Shown in pieces: positions 63,520 through 64,000 of a stretch of DNA of 64,000 bases. This DNA comes from Verrucomicrobiota bacterium. Lineage in GTDB: Bacteria > Verrucomicrobiota > Verrucomicrobiia > Verrucomicrobiales > DEV007. Location: positions 22,673 to 86,672 of the forward strand of contig CAUJIH010000106.1 in the NCBI GenBank assembly GCA_963205275.1, given 5' to 3'. The position numbers were made by a program, and so were the translations under genes. The first letter of the stretch is position 1; the number at the start of each line of letters is the position of its first letter. The notes beneath the pieces are model-generated. The model ran no database searches and was not told where the DNA came from. It saw only the letters and a list, made by a program, of their open reading frames with translations.

Positions 63520-63757
63520 AAAAAGCCAACTTGCGCGGAGCGAAAATAACCTGTCCCTGAAAACTCTCTAATCCACCTTCGAAAACAGTTGCGGACGCAC
63601 CCCGAAGGATGCGCCCGCCATTCACAGATAACCACTCACTGGAATCTGCCTGGTGCAATATCTGCGATCATGGTGAGTCACTCACTCTTGCACCGCAGCG
63701 AGATAATCGGTCAATTTCTCCAATAAATCAATGAAAATGCATGACAGAACATCTCTC

Positions 63758-63862
63758 AACCACGAACCACACGAAAAGCACGAACCTGATAGGCTTCGTT
63801 GGATTATGAGTTCCTGAACATGGAAAGAGGATCGAGAAGGGTCGCGTCAACAAATCGAAACG
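63758..63862. repeat. 141-bp TIR repeat, copy 6 (right end missing)
   Basis: The copy starts AACCACGAACCACACGAAAA and follows the interior to GTCGCGTCAACAAATCG. It breaks off about 35 bp before the normal right end, next to the transposase 3' end at 63868. The 238 bp between copies 5 and 6 hold no gene that I can support. Confidence 0.85.
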
Positions 63863-63867
63863 CGGAT

Positions 63868-64000
63868 TCAAGCAGCTAACGCAATCGGAGTTGGAGCAAA
63901 AAATATGTCATTGGGAGTCTGATAATCAAGGCATTTTCGAGGTCTAGAATTCAGTTTGTCTTGGACGGCTTGAACTTCCTCTGGGGTGAGGGTAGCAAAA
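63868..64000 (-). mobile_element. IS30-family transposase, C-terminal end only (runs off right edge)
   Basis: The minus strand is open from the window edge to TGA at 63868-63870. The 44 residues include LTPEEVQAVQDKLNSRPRKC and LDYQTPNDIFF, the characteristic end of IS30-type DDE transposases (N.RPRK.L.Y.TP...F). Only the C-terminus is in the window. Repeat copy 6 ends a few bases away, so this IS probably inserted into or deleted part of that copy. Confidence 0.88.

Overview
The window looks like a chromosomal piece of a Verrucomicrobiota bacterium; I infer this from the gene mix and did not run a search. Typical signs are twin-arginine Gfo/Idh/MocA oxidoreductases, a DUF1080 protein, small secreted EF-hand proteins, large secreted glycoside-hydrolase-like proteins, a TIR-WD40 protein, a kinase-TPR protein and mostly weak Shine-Dalgarno sites. 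Most of the window is housekeeping sequence; accessory DNA is concentrated at 53.8-55 kb and 60.6-64 kb.

Layout. 1-5.1 kb: trypsin-like protease (cut by the left edge), a DUF2007/zinc-ribbon protein and a GH42-like secreted hydrolase. 5.1-11 kb: CBS-DRTGG pyrophosphatase, a TIR-membrane-propeller protein overlapping a PAP2 phosphatase, and a thioredoxin-fold protein. 11-20.9 kb: rplI, dnaB, cysQ, quinone reductase, a TPR protein with a kinase-like domain lacking the catalytic Asp, a Gfo/Idh/MocA protein, a D-lactate-dehydrogenase-like enzyme and a low-molecular-weight phosphatase. 20.9-29.3 kb: three EF-hand paralogues, htpG, a Sel1-repeat protein and a MoxR/DUF58 pair. 29.4-41 kb: folA, a C39-like protein, a DUF1080 protein, hom and thrC, then a tightly packed set cdaA, mini-YbbR, bioD and a 1300-residue glycoside-hydrolase-like protein. 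41-45 kb: a three-gene MotA/ExbB-ExbD-ExbD ion-channel-like operon. 45-53.7 kb: a PLP lyase, a second Gfo/Idh/MocA protein, a small secreted Cys protein, an AlkA-like glycosylase, an aldehyde dehydrogenase, a glycine-rich RRM protein, a desaturase and a TIM-barrel-like protein. 53.75 kb: tRNA-Leu(UAA), then hicAB with a decayed third gene. 55-59.7 kb: a dicarboxylate symporter and a cupin, ribBA, ribH and hydroxyacid dehydrogenase run. 59.8-64 kb: a lipoprotein, then a repeat island.

The repeat island holds six copies of a 141-bp element with imperfect 28-bp terminal inverted repeats. One intact AAA/DUF4143 ATPase gene and two copies of its 5' end, both cut at the Walker A motif, lie between the copies. 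Each ATPase start is preceded by a variable array of 23-bp iterons. The last repeat copy is broken next to the 3' end of an IS30-type transposase.

The best candidates for something undescribed are this repeat/iteron/ATPase island, the MotA-ExbD-ExbD operon with a 16-bp palindrome upstream, and the TIR-WD40/PAP2 pair.
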